In this document: positions 34,822-47,400 of the stretch, one piece after another
How the letters are laid out: every line of letters starts with the position of its first letter
Numbering within the stretch: the stretch's first letter is position 1
Assembly (NCBI GenBank): GCA_020081605.1
Contig: JAHREC010000009.1
Coordinates: 930,001 to 994,000 of the forward strand
Reading direction: 5' to 3'
Source: Albifimbria verrucaria
Lineage: Eukaryota > Ascomycota > Sordariomycetes > Hypocreales > Stachybotryaceae
DNA length: 64,000 nucleotides
Position numbers and translations under genes: made by a program
Notes under the pieces: model-generated
Seen by the model: only the letters and a program-made list of their open reading frames with translations
The model's database searches: none
What the model was told of the DNA's origin: nothing

Positions 34822-36448
34822 AAGCGTGTCCAGAAGGAGACTGTCTTTGGTACCAAATCAACCGTGGTGACGGCAATTACGGACAGTGTGTCTCCGTCGA
34901 CAAGGTGCGACCCTGTCCGTGGAGTTGGATCCCGCCAATCAGGCTCAACGGCACTAGACGGTATGGACTAAGGCGACCAGCTTTCTTTTGACGAAACGTT
35001 CGAGGCATTTAGTAGGGACGATGTTTAATTGCGTGCGTCATGGGGGCATTGGCCGACCTATGTTCTGGCGATTGGCCCATGTAGGTGCAGCTCCCGCCTG
35101 TGGTGGCTTCGGCAATCCATCCACCGATAGCCTGGGGTTTTCCGGAGGAGTCAGTCCACATGCTCGCTTGTGCCTCGACTCCACCGGGAGGTGCATGAGA
35201 CAGGGCCAATTGTGAGTGTTGATTTCGTGGCGGATTTCCAAACAAGGCATTTGCTGTACAAGTCCGGGACTGATGCACGCTTATATCGCAAACGGGCCGT
35301 TTGTCCAGCCGCGGACTGAAGACTGCACAATTCGCCGACTGTACTCATTTATTCGAACGTGATGCAATCAATTGCCGGGCGGATGGAGTTGTCAAAGCGT
35401 TGTCGGATGGCTTTGCTCCACGGTTTGGAGTTACGGTCGAGTCGAAACTCGACCAATCAAAATATCAGACACGGAGGCGCAATCTCGAAATCCAAAGAGA
35501 TGTTGATCGCGAAGGTGACTGGTCAGCTAGGACGAGATGGTGTCTCCGGCTCTCGGCTATCTCGCCCGATCGACGCAGATCGACGGCCAAGGCCCCGGCG
35601 GTGCGTCCTGGTTGCCGCTCGTTTGAACGGCATGCTACCCCAGCCTTGGCGAGGCAAGGGTTGTCGGCTGACCCTGTTGTTGGGTTTGGGTGGTGAGATT
35701 TGTAAGCTTGTGTTACTTGGGGTTTGACGGCGCTGTGACGGGTATCGCAGGCTCGAGGACGGCTCTGAGTGATGGTGTGTAGTTGGCCAACACGAAAGGG
35801 GTGGTTTCCTGGAGGTAAGTTTGCTACTCTTGTCCGTCAGGCTAGCATTTCTGGTCTTCAGACTGGAGGCCTTGGTGAAAATTGTAGGAGTTCTCTGGTG
35901 GTGATCTCTTGCTAAAAATTCTCCATGGATGGTGCCATACGATAGAGGCGGCAGACTGCTCTACTTGGATGGTCTCCTCTCTGTCCTATACCACGATAAT
36001 GAAGCCTCCAAATCCCGAACATCTGTACAGTCTGACCGATCGAATTGCTACCAGATGTGCTTCGTCATGGGGTTCAATCATCGTAGGCTTGAGTCTTTCA
36101 GTGGCGTTTTTGCCTGTTTGGCATCCAGTCTGTCCAAACTGTGGTGGTACAAACTTCAGGACAAGCATAGCCACTGGTCTGTTCTACCTCGATAATAAGG
36201 CAGATATTCCCAGCTGGCAGCGATGTTTCGAGTCGCTGGCAGCTGCTCTAGTGTCTCTCGTAATCGTTGAAAGTGTGTAAAATGCCACTGCTGCCTTTCA
36301 CGCACTTACCTCACTTACACCACGCAGCACACAACTTTGCACCAACTTTTCTCTTGGTATTTTCCCTTATCACAAAGCCACAAGAAGATTCGCATCTACA
36401 CTAGAGATCTTAGTCTACTTATCTTCCGTCCACAAGACAGTCTCCACT
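34822..36448. other. intergenic, no supportable gene
   Basis: Several GC-rich open frames (for example 35301-35696 and 35909-36280, plus) overlap in different frames and show no motif. The stretch separates the endoglucanase from the RBR array. A pyrimidine/CA-rich leader precedes the first RBR start. Confidence 0.45.
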
Positions 36449-37942
36449 ATGAACTTCAACGGTATGGACAGGGAGACAACTCGGGCGGTGGTTCAAGCTC
36501 AGCTCGATGACTTAGACTCTCTCGCATCTGGCACAAAACGTAAGCGTCGACTAAGCAATGATATTGACCACGGGTTCGCAATCAAGAGTTACCGAACAGA
36601 GTTGCTCTCCGTTGCCCGTAGGGCTGGTATTCCAGAAACCAGCTTTGCAGCTAGATCTCATTTAACGACAGCGACGAACCTTCTGGCACCAGAGCGGGCT
36701 GGAGGCGCCAGTTATGGGCCAATTAACCGAAATGGACGCTCATCTCAACAGTCTTCCACCACTTACAATCTTGAGACGAGCGGCACTGATCCCGAAACAA
36801 GCGATGATGACGATGATGACAAGGATGACGATGAAGTGGAATCTTTCGTAGGAACACCTTCTTATCAAGGCAGCGATGCTGGTGTCGCCAACACAGAAGA
36901 TTTGGTGGCTACCAATATTGAAGATGAAGAAACAGAGGCTGTCTCAAGCGAGTATCTTGAAGAAGCCTCACATGATGAAGATTACCATTCAGACTTCACG
37001 GATGAAGGTGATGAGAATTCGGTCGACGACGAATACAATGCAGCTTTCACAGATGACGAAGATGATGCAGCACTTGCAGACGAAAATGGGGGCTTAACTG
37101 GTGAAATGAACAAATCGATACTTGATACTGTCAAGTCGAGATTCACCAACAAAAAAGTGACAAACTTCACCAAGGAAGGGAAACGCGTCACAGACAAAGT
37201 CCAGGGTTCGTTCCCACAGCACCAAGCAGCATCACCCCAACCGATGGAGCAACTACGGAAGAGTGCCTCGTCTGCATAGAGCAGTTCCATTCAGTGTCGC
37301 TCATAACCTTGCCCTGCTCGCATCAGTACTGTAAACAGTGTCTGGTGAGGTTCGTCACAGCAGCTTTCGAAAGCGAGGAACTCTTTCCACCTCGATGCTG
37401 TCAGCAGCCTATTCTTCTTAGCAACATCCAGAGATATCTGTCCATTGGACAAATCAGCAAGTTTAGAGCTAAGGAGAGAGAGCTGGCCACACCGAATCGA
37501 ACTTACTGCCATGTTCAATCTTGCTCTGCTTTTCTCACGCCATCAAGAATTAATGGCCAGGTGGGAAAATGTAGAAGGTGTGGGGACACACATGCATTAC
37601 ATGCAAGGAGAAGTCCCACGAGGAACTCGACTGTCCTAACGATGAGGCGCTACAAGGGTGCTCCAGTTGGGACAGAGCAAAGGGTGGGTGCGGTGCTATA
37701 AATGCCACACCATGGTGGAGCGGATGTATGGCTGCAACTACATGAGTAAGTCCAAGTATTTATTTCCTCCCATCCTATCCCTGCCTCGTTGTTTCGTTCT
37801 AATTTCTGATTTCTTCTCAGCCTGTGTATGTCATGCTACTTTCTGTTATAGCTGTGGAGCGCCATGGAAGACCTGCAAGTGCGATAGTCATGGTCATCAC
37901 GGTTATTACGGCGACTTCCAGGTCGACGCGAGGAACTACTAG
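36449..37942 (+). CDS. RBR-type E3 ubiquitin ligase, tandem copy 1
   Basis: RBR ligases take ubiquitin from an E2 onto a RING2 cysteine before passing it to a target. The N-terminal 270 residues are acidic and low-complexity (DDDDDDKDDDEVE), beginning with ETTRAVVQAQLDDLDSL. RING1 follows (CLVCIEQF, LPCSHQYCKQCL, FPPRCCQQPI), then the IBR (TYCHVQSCSAFL, KCRRCG, CITCKEKSHEELDC), and RING2 (RCYKCHTMVERMYGCNYM, CVCHATFCYSCG). The catalytic Cys is that of YGCNYM. A 75-nt intron (37746-37820) splits RING2. Three bases are missing in homopolymers (C run 37235-37238, G run 37582-37585, G run 37656-37658); with them the protein has 473 residues and every zinc ligand falls in place. It is the first of three related genes in the same orientation. 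Confidence 0.85.
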
Positions 37943-38744
37943 CGGAAACCAGCCAGTTAATGAATTCGACCCGAACGGTGTATGCAAATCACGGAAATCG
38001 TCGGAAGGAGAGAATGTCGAGAAATCGTCGAGCTGAGTCTCAATTAACAGTCAGCAATGCTAAGTCAGTGGGAGGTTCGACATCGTTGATTCGACGCGGA
38101 GGGTACTGGAACACTCCCTTACACCCAAGGAAGAGGTTTTGGAGCCAAAATATGAGCTTACTGGTCAATTTGGGATGATTAATGCAGAGAACTGATTAGG
38201 AGCGTGCATATACGCTGGTTTGAGGTGGCATAGCCAGTTGGATAATGGCGGTGCAATCATTAACTCGGGTGTGGGCAGGAGTGTAGTAGCATAGATGACT
38301 ACTCGACAGCTCATATCTTTATGGGGAATTATAGAGATAGCCAGATTACCTTGGTGCTAAATGAACATGCATTGCCTTACACTGAAGAAGAAACGGGTGG
38401 AGACTCTTCAATGCTGCAAGACCATGACCAGCCTATAAACGATTAGCAGAGAGCATTTTGCACAGCATTAAAGAAGAAGAGCAGCATGGTCAACAGTTCC
38501 CAGCTGGCAGCTTACCAGACTATTCATCCCATGACTCTGAAGGCCTCCCAGCCATATCCCCTTTTGTCTTTTCTCATCCCCCACACAACTTAGCAGCTGC
38601 ATCATCTCCAGCTTCAGCTTCCCCTTCCACTTGCTTTACCCCTTTCACAACACTTCGTTCCGATTCTGCTCTTCCAAGTATATTGCTCTCTTCTTTCTTT
38701 CTTTTTCAGCTTCTCTTCGAATTCATTAGCTCGTCTTGTTCGTC
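37943..38744. other. spacer between RBR copies 1 and 2
   Basis: No gene is seen. The last 250 bp before the next start are strongly pyrimidine-rich on the plus strand, typical of a fungal promoter and leader. Confidence 0.5.
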
Positions 38745-40228
38745 ATGGCTTCCGATGGCACGGGTGAGGCCTCCAAGCACCTAGGAACCCAACAGGAGTC
38801 TGAGGCCCTCGACGATGTCAATACAGCAAACAAGGACAAGGATCAAGAGACTCAGGTAACAGACAGTGATGATTCAGCCAGCAGCAGCTCTGATGAGTTG
38901 GAAAGCATTCCCAGAACGCTGAATACAACATCATGTCTGATCCAGGGCGTTTGCCACCACCTGAACCTTCAACCACCGACCGCTCTCTCACCAGATACAT
39001 CCTTCCTCCTGTCATGTTTCCCTTCAGAGCAAGGTACGGTATGATTCATCCTGCTGTTGAAGATTTCTATCGGCCAGCAGGTCGTGCGCCGCAGCTTGAG
39101 GACGACCAGGTTCTTCAAGACGTCGAAACCAACAGACTGCGACCCGGACTGGCCAACACTTACCCCCGTTTGCCCCTTATCCCATCCCTCGCAGCCCTGT
39201 CGTTGATGAAACATCATCAAGCACACCAGCATCTGCAGGCCAAGAAGCGAGTGCCCACGTCGACCCCAACAGCGAAGACAACGAGGAATGTCTACCTTGC
39301 ATGGGGCTCTACCCATCCGCCTCCCTCTTGGCTCTGCCCTGTAACCACAAGTACTGCAAGGACTGTGTTGAAAGACTTTTCGAATATGCTCTCCACGATG
39401 AGTCCATGTTCCCACCTCAATGCTGCAACCAGCCTATTCCTCTCGAATCAGCCAGGCCATTCATCTCACCTCTCACTATCGTTCACTTCAGGGCCAAGAG
39501 GCAGGAATTTGAAACTCCGGATAGAACTTACTGCTGGGTATCAAGGTGTTCCACATTCATCCCCCTTACAACATCCGCGGACAAGAAGCGCGCTGTCCAG
39601 TGTGCCAGGCCAAGACCTGCACACAGTGCAAGGGTCGGTTCCATGAAAATGGAGACTGCCCCAAAGACGAGGCGACCCAGCAAGTCCTGCAAGTTGCTCG
39701 TGAACAAGGATGGAGGCGATGCAATGCTTGCCACCGAATAATTGAGCTAGCCACGGGTTGTTATCATATTAGTATGTCTTCTGCCCTTCTCTCTTCCTTT
39801 TACTTCTCACAACAGCTCTCGCTCCTAGATTGCTAACCTAGCCTTCTCAACAGCCTGCAAATGTGGCGCTCAGTTCTGCTACTTATGCGGCAAGGTGTGG
39901 AAGACCTGCGACTGCAGGCAATGGGACGAGGATGACCTCGTAGAAGCCGGGGTTCCCGAAGCCCGCGCAATTTTAGATCTCCCCTCAACGGTACCGGACA
40001 CCAGAGGTGCTTGCGATGGAGAGGGATGTGATACGGAACAGGGAAATCAACCGCTGGATCCGCAATGGCCAATGCGACCATAGGGTTTGGTTTCCTCGAC
40101 GAGGCATGCACCAATGCCAGGAGTGCCGCCACATACTCCCATTTTACGTGTTCGAGTGCGCTGGGTGTCGCATGCGGGCCTGTGTACGATGCCGTGTTAA
40201 TCGTCTTGGAAATGGACTCGTTCACTGA
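38745..40228 (+). CDS. RBR-type E3 ubiquitin ligase, tandem copy 2
   Basis: The start at 38745 gives MASDGTGEASKHLG and an acidic, Ser-rich lead (DSDDSASSSSDELES). RING1 reads CLPCMGLY, LPCNHKYCKDCV, FPPQCCNQPI. The IBR has TYCWVSRCSTFI, CPVCQAKTCTQCKG and HENGDCPKDE. RING2 has RRCNACHRIIELATGCYHI and CKCGAQFCYLCG, with the catalytic Cys in TGCYHI. An 82-nt intron (39772-39853) splits RING2 at the same place as in copy 1. A C-terminal zinc-binding tail follows (CDHRVWFPRRG, CQECRHILPFYVFECAGC, CVRCRVNRL) that copies 1 and 3 lack. The frame breaks at C runs 38910-38912, about 39173-39176 and 39561-39565, one base each. Near 39970-39984 two bases are needed (T run and C run). The repaired length is about 468 residues. 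Confidence 0.8.
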
Positions 40229-41179
40229 GACTGAGGGTTGTGAAGATCGTAGGGTGAATGGCCACGCCAGGGATTGTAGACGTTGGATGTAATCTATCAA
40301 AAACATCGCGAGTAGCGAGAGTCGAAGGTTGGGAATAGGCGTCGAACAGGCGTAGAAATCGGGTCGGATGTTGAGAAAGCACATCGAATGAGCGAGAGAA
40401 AGTGCCAAAATGTGGCATCCGGGTAGCATTTAGCACTCGTGTACTGTATAGAGTAGATATCACGATCAGCAAAGAGACTGTTCCTATTGAATTTGATCAG
40501 TTCCAAGACGACATTTAGTGCATTGTAGACAGACGTTCTCCAAGAGACCCAGGTTTACAAATCACCGTCAGCGTTTGCCCACCAGCATTCACCACAGATA
40601 TGTCAATACTTGGTTGAACTTCACTGCTTCATACTTCACTCAGCGTTGGATAACAATTCATGCGCAACGAATCTTGACGTTTCCTTGGGCGTGGTATTTG
40701 TCGTAAGTCACAATAGCCATGGGTGGTGTTGGTCCATCGAGCGGGTTTGCAAGCTGACACGCACCACCAGATGATCTTTCACAAACATTCGCACGGCACG
40801 GCGGAACAAATATGCTCCAGGGCATCCAGATCGAAGTTTACGATGGACTTGTTACCTTGACACCTATGTTGCTTCTTGGCTAGTTGCATTCAACTCCCTC
40901 TAGGATGCCTCCCGAGAGCCACGCGGGCAACCGATATTCACCACCCGCCCATCAAGGCCTCTGTTTGTGTCACCATGTCTTCACAACACTGCCTCTGCCG
41001 CCATGACTGCAGCTTGACTCGTAAGTTATGACTGTGGTTCACTATCAACCTCTCGAGATATATAAACTAACCTTTGTGGTCTTTGAACCGCTTCATCCTC
41101 TACAGATATCTTCTACATCGACCTCTTTCCACCCATCAGACAAGAACCGAATACCGTCCAGTAAAGAGGAGGAAACAAA
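40229..41179. other. spacer between RBR copies 2 and 3
   Basis: No gene is supported; short frames on both strands carry no motif. The start of copy 3 is preceded by a CATCCTCTACAG and TTCTACATCGACCTC leader, so a 5'-UTR intron ending near 41105 is possible. Confidence 0.45.
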
Positions 41180-42410
41180 ATGGATACCAGGGTCTACGAG
41201 GATATGGACGAGCTTTCGCGGCGTCTAGCCGTGAAGCTTCATTTAGAGGACCTGGACGCCATAGATGCCCGGCGCATTTCAGTCTTTGGGGACTCGGCTG
41301 GCCGAGACCCTTACGTGGATAGCTACAGGGCCCAACTCGAAAGCCTTTCCAGGACTTATCCACCCCCATGCGTGTTGGGAGCACCACGGGTTCCCCTTTC
41401 ATATTCGGGCATCCGAGCCAGTTAGGCGTCGACGCAGATCCTAGTTATTTCACTGGTGCAAGGCAGGGACCATCCACGCCGTTTCAATTGCCTTCTTTCA
41501 TTACAACTGGTGGAGGTTCTTGGCATATGGATACGCGAGCAACACAGTCGGCAATGCCGCAATGGGGACTTACAGGGTTGCAGCCAGCACGTCAACAGCC
41601 AGAACTAATAGGGCCATTGCACTCGTTATCTCAAACGCAGCGACCCTTGGGACTTTTACAGCAGACACAGCTACAGGTGGCGCCGTCGGCCTATAGAACA
41701 GGTATTGTTCGATCCGTTGGCGTCTCTTCACTCCTCAGCGGCCCTCGTGGTGCACCTACGAAACTGTGTAATATCTGCTGCAATGAGTTTCCTGCAAATA
41801 ACTTTGCTACTCTCCCTTGCTCTGATGAGTATTGCCATGAGTGCCTGCGGAACTTATGTAAGACGGCACTCCAGAACGAGGCTTCCTTTCCACCTCGCTG
41901 CTGCAACCGAGAGATTCCTCTGGACACCATCCGCCACCATCTCTCAGCCGAGATGTACAATGACCTGCAGGATAAGAAGCTCGAGTACGGCACATCCAAC
42001 CGAACGTACTGCCACATCCCGTCTTGTAATGCCTTCATCCCACACGATCGCAACCGGCCAAGCAACTTAGGTCAATGCCCCAAGTGTGGCAGCATGACAT
42101 GCCTAAAGTGCAAAGGGGCAGCATCTATTCGGCGGTTGCCAACGTAACGAAGGAGATCTGAAAGCCTTGCGATTTGCGGAAGAAAATGGATGGAAACGGT
42201 GCTACAGGTGTGGAATGGTCGTAGAGCGCGACAAGGGGTGTATCCATATGAGTAAGTACAAACTTGACATATTTGCATTTTGCCTTGCTCTGCTCATGCT
42301 AACTAAACGAACTTACAGCATGCACGTGTGGTGCCGAATTCTGCTACGTCTGTGGTAAGAAGTGGGAAACTTGTACGTGCCGCGAGGTTTATGGGATGTT
42401 TGCTCAATAG
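41180..42410 (+). CDS. RBR-type E3 ubiquitin ligase, tandem copy 3
   Basis: The protein starts MDTRVYEDMDELSRRLAVKL, resembling the LDDLDSL start region of copy 1 (here LEDLDAI). A Gln/Pro/Ser-rich middle leads into RING1 (CNICCNEF, LPCSDEYCHECL, FPPRCCNREI). One His ligand position of RING1 is Asp-Glu here (CSDEYC against CSHQYC and CNHKYC). The IBR reads TYCHIPSCNAFI, CPKCGSMTCLKCKG, FGGCQRNE. RING2 reads KRCYRCGMVVERDKGCIHM and CTCGAEFCYVCG, with the catalytic Cys in KGCIHM. A 67-nt intron (42252-42318) sits at the conserved RING2 position. One C is missing at 41363-41367; a second break at about 42113-42117 (G run) needs two bases added or one removed. The repaired length is about 388 residues. 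It ends soon after RING2, without the tail of copy 2. Confidence 0.82.
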
Positions 42411-43127
42411 TGCATCCGAGGAGTAAGACTTGAGGCAGGCAATCGTGTCGACAATGAGTATGTCAGCCACTGGCCCTTTATGACACACGCCGCTCTGCAC
42501 CGATTTTAGTACTGTCTCGAGCGCCCAGATCAAGCTGCGTGTCAGTGCTACATGTGCTTGAGGCTCGCCTGCAGGTAATGAAACGACCTTTCAACGGACA
42601 TTTGATGGACGATTCCAGAGCTCGAGCTAGGGGAGTACGGTATCAAGTAGGTTGAGGGAGAGAGCGAGGGAGACGGGCTGGAGCGGTGGGAATCAGGAGT
42701 TTGGGATAAGGACGCAGGCGGTGTGGACTGAGAAGAGAGCTGGACTCGAGAATAGACAGATTACCATATGAATTGTGTATGGAAATCGCTGAGATTGGTG
42801 AGAACGGAAATTGCCGAGGAAGATCATAGACATCGCAATCAAGGCATGGCGGTGAAGGTATTATGATATGCTTGTATTTTGTTCAGCTCTTGGCTTAAAT
42901 TACTAGCAACTGGGTGCTTGCATGTGGCTGAAAACTAGAGCCAGCATAATATGCTACTACTGCAACGCACCGTCGAGCCTGCTGTTCTTGCATCAGGAGA
43001 TGAGAGATGCTCGCCTCGCCAGCAACCATCCGTTCATGCGCTCACTCCTGCTCAAGGCTTTCGCAGTAAAGCCATTGGCCGAATGATTCCGTTTTGGCGT
43101 CTCAAGATGAGTCCAGGCCAAGTTCTT
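42411..43127. other. intergenic
   Basis: Convergent 3' ends of RBR copy 3 and the EBP gene. No gene seen. Confidence 0.5.
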
Positions 43128-43888
43128 TCATTTCTTCTTGTTCATCTTCTCCATCTCCTTCAACTTGCCAAAAGCCCGCACCATTGCCTTGACGCTGCCC
43201 ATCATCAACACGCCTGGGATGACGATCCAGAATGCGTTGCAGAGCACAAAGTACGCCCAGAAGTAGAAGCTCTCCGGGCGATAAAACACGATGCCGTACA
43301 TGTGGTCCTGGAAGAACGCCGTCGCGTAGTACAGCACGTCGCCGTAAAGCTGGCCCAGGCTGATGATCAGCTGCAGAGGGTGTCGCACGGGATGGTCGGT
43401 CACAATGGCCCAGGCGCAGACGAAGCTAAGAGGACCCCAGAACAGCGCCGTGATGGCCTCCATGCATACGACGAAGGCGTCAGAGGTGAGGTATCGCGAG
43501 TCCGAGAGGGAGTACTCCTTCCAGAGCTGGCCGAAGAGGTCAATCTGAGCGCCCATGCTGGTGAAGTTTCGTGCAAAGTAGCCTTTTGAAGAGAGCATTA
43601 GATAGAGCTTTTGCCGGTGTGATACTCGCACATACCTTCAAAGAAGAGGTGGATGCATCCACAGAGGACAAACCACAGCGTCGTCGCCACCCCGCCATAC
43701 GAAAGAGTAGGTCTCGTCAATTGAATCACATAGTAAGTCGACAAGAAAATGACTGCACATCCAGCAGCAAACGACGAAACGAGAGCCTGTGCGGAGAGCG
43801 AGTTGCCAACGTATCCCGGAATCACCACACCAAGTGGGAAGTAGGGGTGGAGAGCATCCGCTCCGTGGGCGAAAGTGGCGTTGCTCAT
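43128..43888 (-). CDS. EBP/EXPERA-domain membrane protein, sterol delta8-delta7 isomerase-like
   Basis: Two exons (43888-43636 and 43582-43128) with a 53-nt intron give 235 residues. Membrane spans include VVIPGYVGNSLSAQALVSSF, VIFLSTYYVIQL and TLWFVLCGCIHLFF. Residues known to matter in human EBP have visible counterparts: His and Glu in HLFFEGYF, Glu and Thr in CMEAITALFWGPL, and Asn and Trp in LCNAFWIVIPG. EBP moves the double bond from C8 to C7 in sterols in the endoplasmic reticulum. In most fungi that step is made by the unrelated ERG2 protein, so this EBP-type protein may be an additional isomerase or a sensor-like EXPERA protein. The Lys-rich end (EMEKMNKKK) could act as an ER-retention tail. 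The reading is clean. Confidence 0.8.
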
Positions 43889-44424
43889 GATTTCGACTTA
43901 CTAGAACGTTGGACAGTGAAGTCGGAACTGGTCTCAACAGCAGCTGATGTATAAAGAAGAGGAGGTCAAGAAGTGCGTAGAAGATGCATGTTTTGTAAGG
44001 CTCGGCTCTTGCCGTTTCCTTCCAAGCCGAATAAGAGCCAGCAACCCGAATAAGAATAAGCTTAACAAGGGAAACAAACTACAGGGGTGTGTTTACTCTG
44101 ATTAGTGGCGGATCGACGCTTAGTGGAGGCCCCTCGACTCTCTCTTACCAACGTATAAGCCCATGCCAAGCCACGGAGCTCCTCGGGCCCCGGGCTGTGG
44201 TTTCGAGTTATAGGCGAAATGCAGTTTCTTTGCTTCGAATTGTGTTATTAATGCAGTCTATTGTGGACTGTAATGCCAATTCATTTCCAACAAGACAGGA
44301 GTTCAAGTCAGTGGCCTGCTTCGGATTCGTCTGGTATCAATTCGGCATGGCCATCCTAAGCATCTTGAATATTAAGTACACGCATTCATATGTTTCTTTA
44401 CATCGTGTCATTATATACCACATC
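43889..44424. other. intergenic
   Basis: Upstream region of the EBP gene and 3' flank of the NACHT gene. A plus frame from 44089 runs into the antisense of the NACHT gene and is not supported. Confidence 0.5.
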
Positions 44425-47400
44425 TTACGTCCAAGGGAGCATCTTCCACCCGCGCCGGGCTACAGCCAGAATACCGGTATCTGGTTCCTTTCTATCCAAA
44501 GGCACAGTTCCTTCCTCGGTCCGCGGCCACATTGCCTGTATGTCCTCCAAGCTCAAGCCCTTCGATTGATCTTTGGTAACCGGGGTTTTGACTGTCGAGC
44601 TCTTTGTTATGATCTTCCAAATAATCTCAGCAGCATCGTGGCTTCTAACGCACGAAATATGATCTTCCGAAAGAAGCACATATCCCCAACATATCTCGAT
44701 GCTCCGTGCAGAATCAATAGGCGACAAACCTCCAAAATGTTGTCTACTTGATTTGTGCCCGCTTCCACGCGTCTGGTTTGTCGGAGAAGAAACCTTGGCC
44801 ATGGATCGTCTGAGCTCCCACCGTCCACTTCTTTCGACTCGTTGTCCTGTAGGAAAGTCGATACCAGCCTTGTATTCACAAAAGTAGTATAGCGCAATTC
44901 CGGTCTGCCCAAGTCCCTCGAAACTCCACTTGATGATGGGGGCCCAATGTTATCAAGGGCTCATTGACCAAGAATAAATCAAGACAGCTCCCAGTTGTAC
45001 TAGCACCACACTTCCAAGCAAGGTGACGTTGGTCCATTTCGTTCAATGTCTGGGAGAAGAGCCGGCCAAATACGGCTGTTGTGGTAACGGTACCACTGCA
45101 CGCCCCGGTCATGTGCGCCAGGAGCATTCGGAATTGGTCGAGTTGGAGAGGACTGCTATCTTCCAACTCGCCAAGGTCATCAGTGGATAATCGAAGGTTC
45201 TCGTCACAATGTTGCCTGAAGACTGCAGCACTTACCAGCAGGATCATGTGTGCGTTGGTCGAGCTAGCTGAGTCGCTTCGTACTTGCTTTAGCAAGTACA
45301 ACATCAAGAGAACTAAATTTTCTTTTTCCTCTCGATCTTCTTGATCTTTGGACGACCCAGTTTGAGTAGTTAAATCAAGCCGTCTGAACATGAACAGATA
45401 TGCTCCACAAATCGCGATCCTGACGTCAAACTCGGATGGAAGACGCCTCTTCAGTAGAGCCGATGTTCTTGGTAGGGACAGAAAGTCAACAACTGACCTG
45501 TGAAGAAAGCCAACAGTATTTGACTCGAATGGCTTGTTTTCTACCCCGGGTATTCACAAGGTCCTTGCAAATCGTGGAGACATAATTCAATTCTCTTTCT
45601 CCATCTATCACAATAGGCGGTCTATTGTGGGGAGAACGAAGAGTATTGTCTATAGTCCTCAGGAATTCGTATGTGGGACCCTGATCCGAATAATCAGAGA
45701 AATTTCGCTCAGTGATCATAACTGCATGTTCATCTGGCACTCTGTTAGGCGCAGCGTTCCATCTTATCATTGCCCGCTTTACAAGGGGCTGAGAAAGTCG
45801 ATATGCCCAAAGAAGTTCCACACTGAGCCGAGATGATGGAGAGTACATCAACATGGAGAAGATGGCGCTTGTTTCGATATGGTAGACGTCATCAATCGAC
45901 ATTAACATGTTCATAAAATAGTCCTCGAGATCGGTTGGAAACTGATTGAGTCTGCGGATAAGCGTAGAAACATCGTCGTGGTTGGTAAGCCCTCGCAGGA
46001 GATTGCGTGTGACCAGGTACACCCAGAAGAACACACCGTCTGCACTAATGGCAATCTCCTTTCGGAAGAATTCGCTTTGTTCGGGCATTGATTCCTGTAA
46101 CTTCATGAAGCGGTCGTCGGCGCATAAGACATCATCTATGTAATTCTTGATGTCTTCTTTGGTCAGGTCCTCAACGCGTAGCTGCCAGAGAGATTCTCCA
46201 AAGGCATCACGGAACTGGACCCAGGGTCGGCTAGCCACACATATTTTGACATCTTCAGAACCTCCCAAAGCCTGAACAAGACCAATTAAATCGGCAAAAT
46301 CGCCACGAAATTCATCTAGTCCGTCTATGAAGATGCACAGCTTGCATGGTAAGGTTTGGAGCTTGGCGAGACTGGTGAAACAATCATGGAGCTCTTCTGT
46401 CGTCCATGATTCTAGATGGCGAAAACTATCCTTGCCCATCCTGTTAGTACACACCGCATCAATCAGTTCTGGATGCTCCATCAAGATCTGGAAAAGGAGC
46501 GCCCGATATAAACCGTTGATGTCGCATTGAAGCTTGGTACCGGGGCCCCAGAAGAAATGATTTGCCACCAGTAAAGGCCGCCCTTGAGCCCATTGGTGAA
46601 GGAGATGACGGGTTCGTTCCTCCTGCAGGAGGTATTTCATCAACGTAGACTTGCCGGACCCTGCTTTACCTTGGATCCAATAGACATCGTTACTCTCTCG
46701 CAACCACGTAGCCAACGTCGTCGTCTCCTCTGACAGCGACCAGCTGAATGTTCTACTATGCGCAGGCTTAATCTCAGACCTGCGCTCGGATATTTGCTCA
46801 TAGTGAAGACTTCTCAGTATATCCTCTGCTCGTTTCCGGTTCAGACAGTACGTGACAATGTTTCTTGTTTCATCAGCCATGGCAGTGAGCAGTTCGATTT
46901 TTCTGTCATCAGAAGCTTTAAGTAGGCGTTTCTCAAATTCCTCAAGTTGCTTGTGTAGATTTTCAATTTTGCGGTCTGCATCAGAAGCATTGGCGTCGAA
47001 CTTGGATCCAAGCGAATCAATCTTCTTTACGAACACAGATTGCGATATACTTTATTATCTGAATCAGCTATGATTTCCAAAGAAAAATGCTTAAAGCTAG
47101 AAGGGCTTCTCGAGAAACGTCTATACATACTGTGAAAGCCTAACGAGCTCGAAAACTATTCCGCTCCTCAACTTTTCAAGACGACTAGTGATATCTTCGA
47201 TGGCACTTCGCTTCCAAGTCGCTCGTGCCAATAGTTTTACTTTTTCAAACAATGAAGAACTGTCGGCCAATCTTTGAAGCTTGGTGAACTCATTATCTAG
47301 CTCAAGGTTCAAAGCTATTGACATTTCGAGCATGGCCTTGATGTTGCGGTTACATTCAAGGGTAGACTCTTTTGCAGGGCTTTGAGAGAGGCCTGAAGGC

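Noticed and set aside
42951..43589. 212-codon plus frame
   Set aside because: Antisense to the EBP-type gene, which has clear family residues.
44089..44751. 220-codon plus frame
   Set aside because: Mostly antisense to the 3' part of the NACHT gene; no motif of its own.
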